A stretch of DNA of 64,000 nt from Hydractinia symbiolongicarpus (Eukaryota > Cnidaria > Hydrozoa > Anthoathecata > Hydractiniidae), in the NCBI RefSeq assembly GCF_029227915.1, contig NC_079885.1, positions 2,604,001-2,668,000 of the forward strand. The letters are read 5' to 3'. Position 1 is the first letter of the stretch. The number at the start of each line of letters is the position of its first letter. A program made the position numbers and the translations under genes. Below, piece after piece: positions 61,801-64,000 of the stretch. Under the pieces are notes generated by a model. The model had not been told where the DNA came from and searched no databases. It saw only the letters and a program-made list of their open reading frames with translations.

Positions 61801-62517
61801 CCCTGGGTATTTTCTTTGTATACCTTTGACTATACGGGCCGAGTCTGGGATTTACGGGAAATCGCAGGTTTTCGTTTGCCGGCGATTAAACTTCTTTTAT
61901 TCAGCGTCTCATAAAAAATGAAAACATTTTTGAAAACTACAAGTCTCATGCGTTTTAGTGGTGAAAAGGTAATTTAAAAACTCGTTCTGGAAATGAGTTT
62001 ATTCACAGAGTACTTTCTTTGTATACATTCGACTATACGGGACAAGCCCGGGATTTACGGTAAATCGCGGGTTTTCGTTTGCCGGTGATTAAACCTCTTT
62101 CATTAATCGTCTCATTAAAAATGAAAACATTTTGGAAAACTACAAGTCTCATTCGTTCTAATGGTGCAGAAATAACTTAAAAAATCGTTCGGGAAATCAG
62201 TTTACTCCTTGGGTACTTTCTTTATATACATTCAACTATACGGGCCAAGCCCGGGATTTACGGGAAATCGCGGGTTTTCGTTTGCCGGCGATTAAACTTC
62301 TTTTATTCAGTGTCTCATCAAAAATGAAAACATTTTTGAAAACTACAAGTCTCATGCGTTTTAGTGGTGAAAAAGAAATTTAAAAAATCATTCGGGAAAT
62401 GAGTTTACTCCCTGGGTACTTTCTTTGTATACATTCGACTACACGGGCCAAGCCCGGGATTTAGGGGAAATCGCTGGTTTTCGTTTTCCGGCGATTAAAC
62501 CTCTTTCATTAAGCGTC
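58862..62517 (+). repeat. 18-monomer HOR with nested seven-monomer duplication
   Basis: Four lead units (58862-59675) are followed by two seven-unit copies of 1,421 bp (59676-61096 and 61097-62517). The first unit of the second copy is a hybrid: its head (AAGTGTCATGCG, AAAAGATGATT) matches the unit near 59270 and its tail (CTTCTTCGTATAC, GGGAGTTTCGGG) matches the unit at 59676. Marker variants include CAAAAATCGTTCGCG, TTTTGTCTTTACAGG and TTCTAATGGTGCAG. Confidence 0.88.
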
Positions 62518-64000
62518 TCATCAAAAATGAAAACATTTTTGAAGACTACAAGTCTCATGCGTTTTAGTGGTGAAAAAATAATTTAAAAAATCGTTCGGGA
62601 AATGAGTTTACTCTGTGGGTACTTTCTTTGTATACTTTTGACTATACGGGCCGAGTCCGGGGTTTACCGGAAACGGCGGGTTTTCGTTTGCCGGCGAATA
62701 AACTCCTTTTATTCAGCGTCTCATCAAAAATGAAAACATTTTTGAAAACTACAAGTCTCATGCGTTTTAGTGGTGGAAAAAAAATTTAAAAAATCATTCG
62801 GGAAATGAGTGAACTCCCTGGGTACTTTCTTTGTATACTTTTGACTATACGGGCCAAGCCTGTGATTTACGGGAAAAGGCGGGTTTTCGTTTGCCGGCGA
62901 TTAAACTTCTTTTATTCAGTGTCTCATCAAAAATGAAAACATTTTTGAAAACTACAAGTGTCATGCGTTTTAGTGGTGAAAAGATGATTTAAAAAATCGT
63001 TTTGGAAATGAGTTTACTCACAGGGTACTTTCTTTGTATACATTCGACTATACGGGCCAAGCCCGGGATTTACGGGAAATCGCGGGTTTTCGTTTGCCGG
63101 CGATTAAACCACTTTCATTAAGCGTCTCATCAAAAATGAAAACATTTCTGAAAACTACAAGTCTCATACGTTTTAGTGGTGAAAAAATAATTTAAAAAAT
63201 CGTTCGGGAGATGAGTTTACTCCCTGGGTACTTTTGTTTGTATACTTTTGACTATACGGGCCAAGACCGGGATTTACGTGAAATCGCCGGTTTTCGTTTG
63301 CCAGCGATTAAACTTCTTTTATTTAGCGTCTCATCAAAAATGAAAACATTTTTGAAAACTACAAGTCTTATGCGTTTTAGTGGTGAAGAAATAATTTAAA
63401 AAATCGTTTGGGAAATGAGTTTACTCCCTGGGTACTTTCTTCGTATACTTTTGACTATACGGGCCGAGTCCGGGAGTTTCGGGAAGTCGCGGGTTGTCGT
63501 TTGCCGGCGATTAAACTTCTTTTATCCAGCGTCTCATCAAAAATGAAAACATTTTTAAAAACTACAAGTCTCATGGGCTTTAGTGGTGAAATAATAATTT
63601 CAAAAATCGTTCGCGAAATGAGTTTACTCCCTGGGTACTTTTTTTGTATACTTTTGTCTTTACAGGCCGAGTCCGGGATTTACGGGAAATCGCAGATTTT
63701 CGTTTGCCGGCGATTAAACTTCTTTTATTCAGCGTCTCATCAAAAATGAAAACATTTTTGAAAACTACAAGTCTCATGCGTTTTAGTGGTGAAAAAATAA
63801 TATAAAAAATCGTTCGGGAAATGAGTGAACTCCCTGGGTACTTTCTTTGTATACTTTTGACTATACGGGCCAAGCCCGGGATTTACGGGAAAAGGCGGGT
63901 TTTCGTTTGCCGGCGATTAAACTTCTTTTATTCAGCGTCTCATCAAAAATGAAAACATTTTTGAAAACTACAAGTCTCATGCGTTTTAGTGGTGAAAAGA
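62518..64000 (+). repeat. 18-monomer HOR, second copy, cut by window end
   Basis: The lead units and the first two units of the seven-unit block repeat 58862-60082 at offset 3,655-3,656 bp (CATTTCTGAAAAC, TTTTGTTTGTATAC and TTCGCGAAATG are shared). From about 63737 the match ends: the next unit has ATAATATAAAAAATCG and GAGTGAACTCCC instead of the expected H-like unit. Confidence 0.86.

Larger units (their letters stand above)
1..64000 (+). repeat. Satellite DNA array, ~203 bp monomer, whole window
   Basis: The window is entirely tandem copies of one AT-rich monomer, about 315 in number, all in the same orientation. Each unit starts TCATCAAAAATGAAAAC (or CCATC...) and ends near CAGCGTC. Most units are exactly 203 bp. 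Single-base indels give 202-204, and the extremes are 197 bp (17472) and 226 bp (16231). No interruption by a transposon, gene or unique spacer was found, and the array runs off both ends. Monomer variants recur in fixed order, giving higher-order repeats whose period changes along the window. This is characteristic of eukaryotic centromeric or heterochromatic satellites. The chromosomal location and species cannot be read from the sequence. Confidence 0.97.

Noticed and set aside
1-64000. CRISPR array
   Set aside because: Units are 203 bp and repeated throughout, with no short repeats separated by unique spacers and no cas genes.
1-64000. Transposable elements, telomere repeats or a gene nested in the array
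   Set aside because: Every part read could be assigned to a monomer. No terminal repeats, target-site duplications, TTAGGG-type arrays or non-satellite sequence were seen.

Overview
The whole 64 kb window is one uninterrupted satellite DNA array. A monomer of about 203 bp (roughly 37% GC, counted by hand on one copy) is repeated head-to-tail, always in the same orientation, from the first base to the last, giving about 315 monomers. I found no gene, RNA gene, transposon, CRISPR array or unique sequence. Every open reading frame lies inside the repeat and recurs only because the repeat recurs. This architecture, with higher-order repeats (HORs), is typical of eukaryotic centromeric, pericentromeric or other constitutive heterochromatin. 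I do not recognise the satellite and cannot name the organism. CpG is not depleted (10-12 CpG per monomer where about 7 are expected), which argues against a strongly CpG-methylated, deaminating genome but does not fix a taxon.

Monomers fall into recurrent variant classes, given working letters here. C carries GCGCG and ends ACTCTGCGTCC. M has ATAATATAAAAAATCG and GGAAATGGCGGG. G has GGGCTTTAGTGGTTAAATAA. E has ATTCGACTACACGGG, TTTAGGGG, TTTTCCGG and CTTTCATTAAG. R has CATTCGTTCTAGTGGTGCAG. P has CAGAAATAA with CCCGGGGTTTACGG. T has CGTACTGGAAATAAG. K has TGGTTCGGG and ACACCTTTGTAC. H has CGTTCTGGAAATG and CTCACAGGG. N has ATAATAAAGAAAAT. Q has GCGATTTAGCGGTG. D has GTGAAAAGATAATTT.

Layout. 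1-6286: an 8-monomer HOR (C1 M1 M2 G1 E1 C2 G2 E2) in copies of 8, 7, 5, 7 and 4 monomers that differ by whole-monomer deletions. 6287-17668: mixed R-E-C-P-T and E-C-E-x cassettes with internal duplications and two odd-length chimeric monomers. 17669-30448: N-G-R-E cassettes and a K/H block, with a roughly 2 kb segment of 10.9-13.0 kb reappearing at 20.5-22.5 kb and 28.8-30.4 kb. 30449-38568: E-C-M-G-R cassettes with 6-, 7-, 5-, 2- and 3-monomer steps. 38569-43233: a heterogeneous mosaic. 43234-49320: an 11-monomer HOR in two full copies plus a truncated one. 49929-52973: a 6-monomer HOR. 52974-58454: a very regular 9-monomer HOR in three exact-length 1,827 bp copies. 58862-64000: an 18-monomer HOR with a nested 7-monomer duplication.

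Each monomer holds several regularly placed symmetric elements: an AT-rich 9-bp-arm dyad, a GC-rich 5-bp-stem hairpin, a 3' dyad in some classes, and four CGGG tetranucleotides about one helical turn apart. E, H and related classes also carry TTCG-N3-A-N2-CGGG, one base shorter than the mammalian CENP-B box core. Class identities, alignments and boundaries were worked out by eye. Coordinates of monomer starts use the TCATC (or CCATC) at the beginning of each unit.
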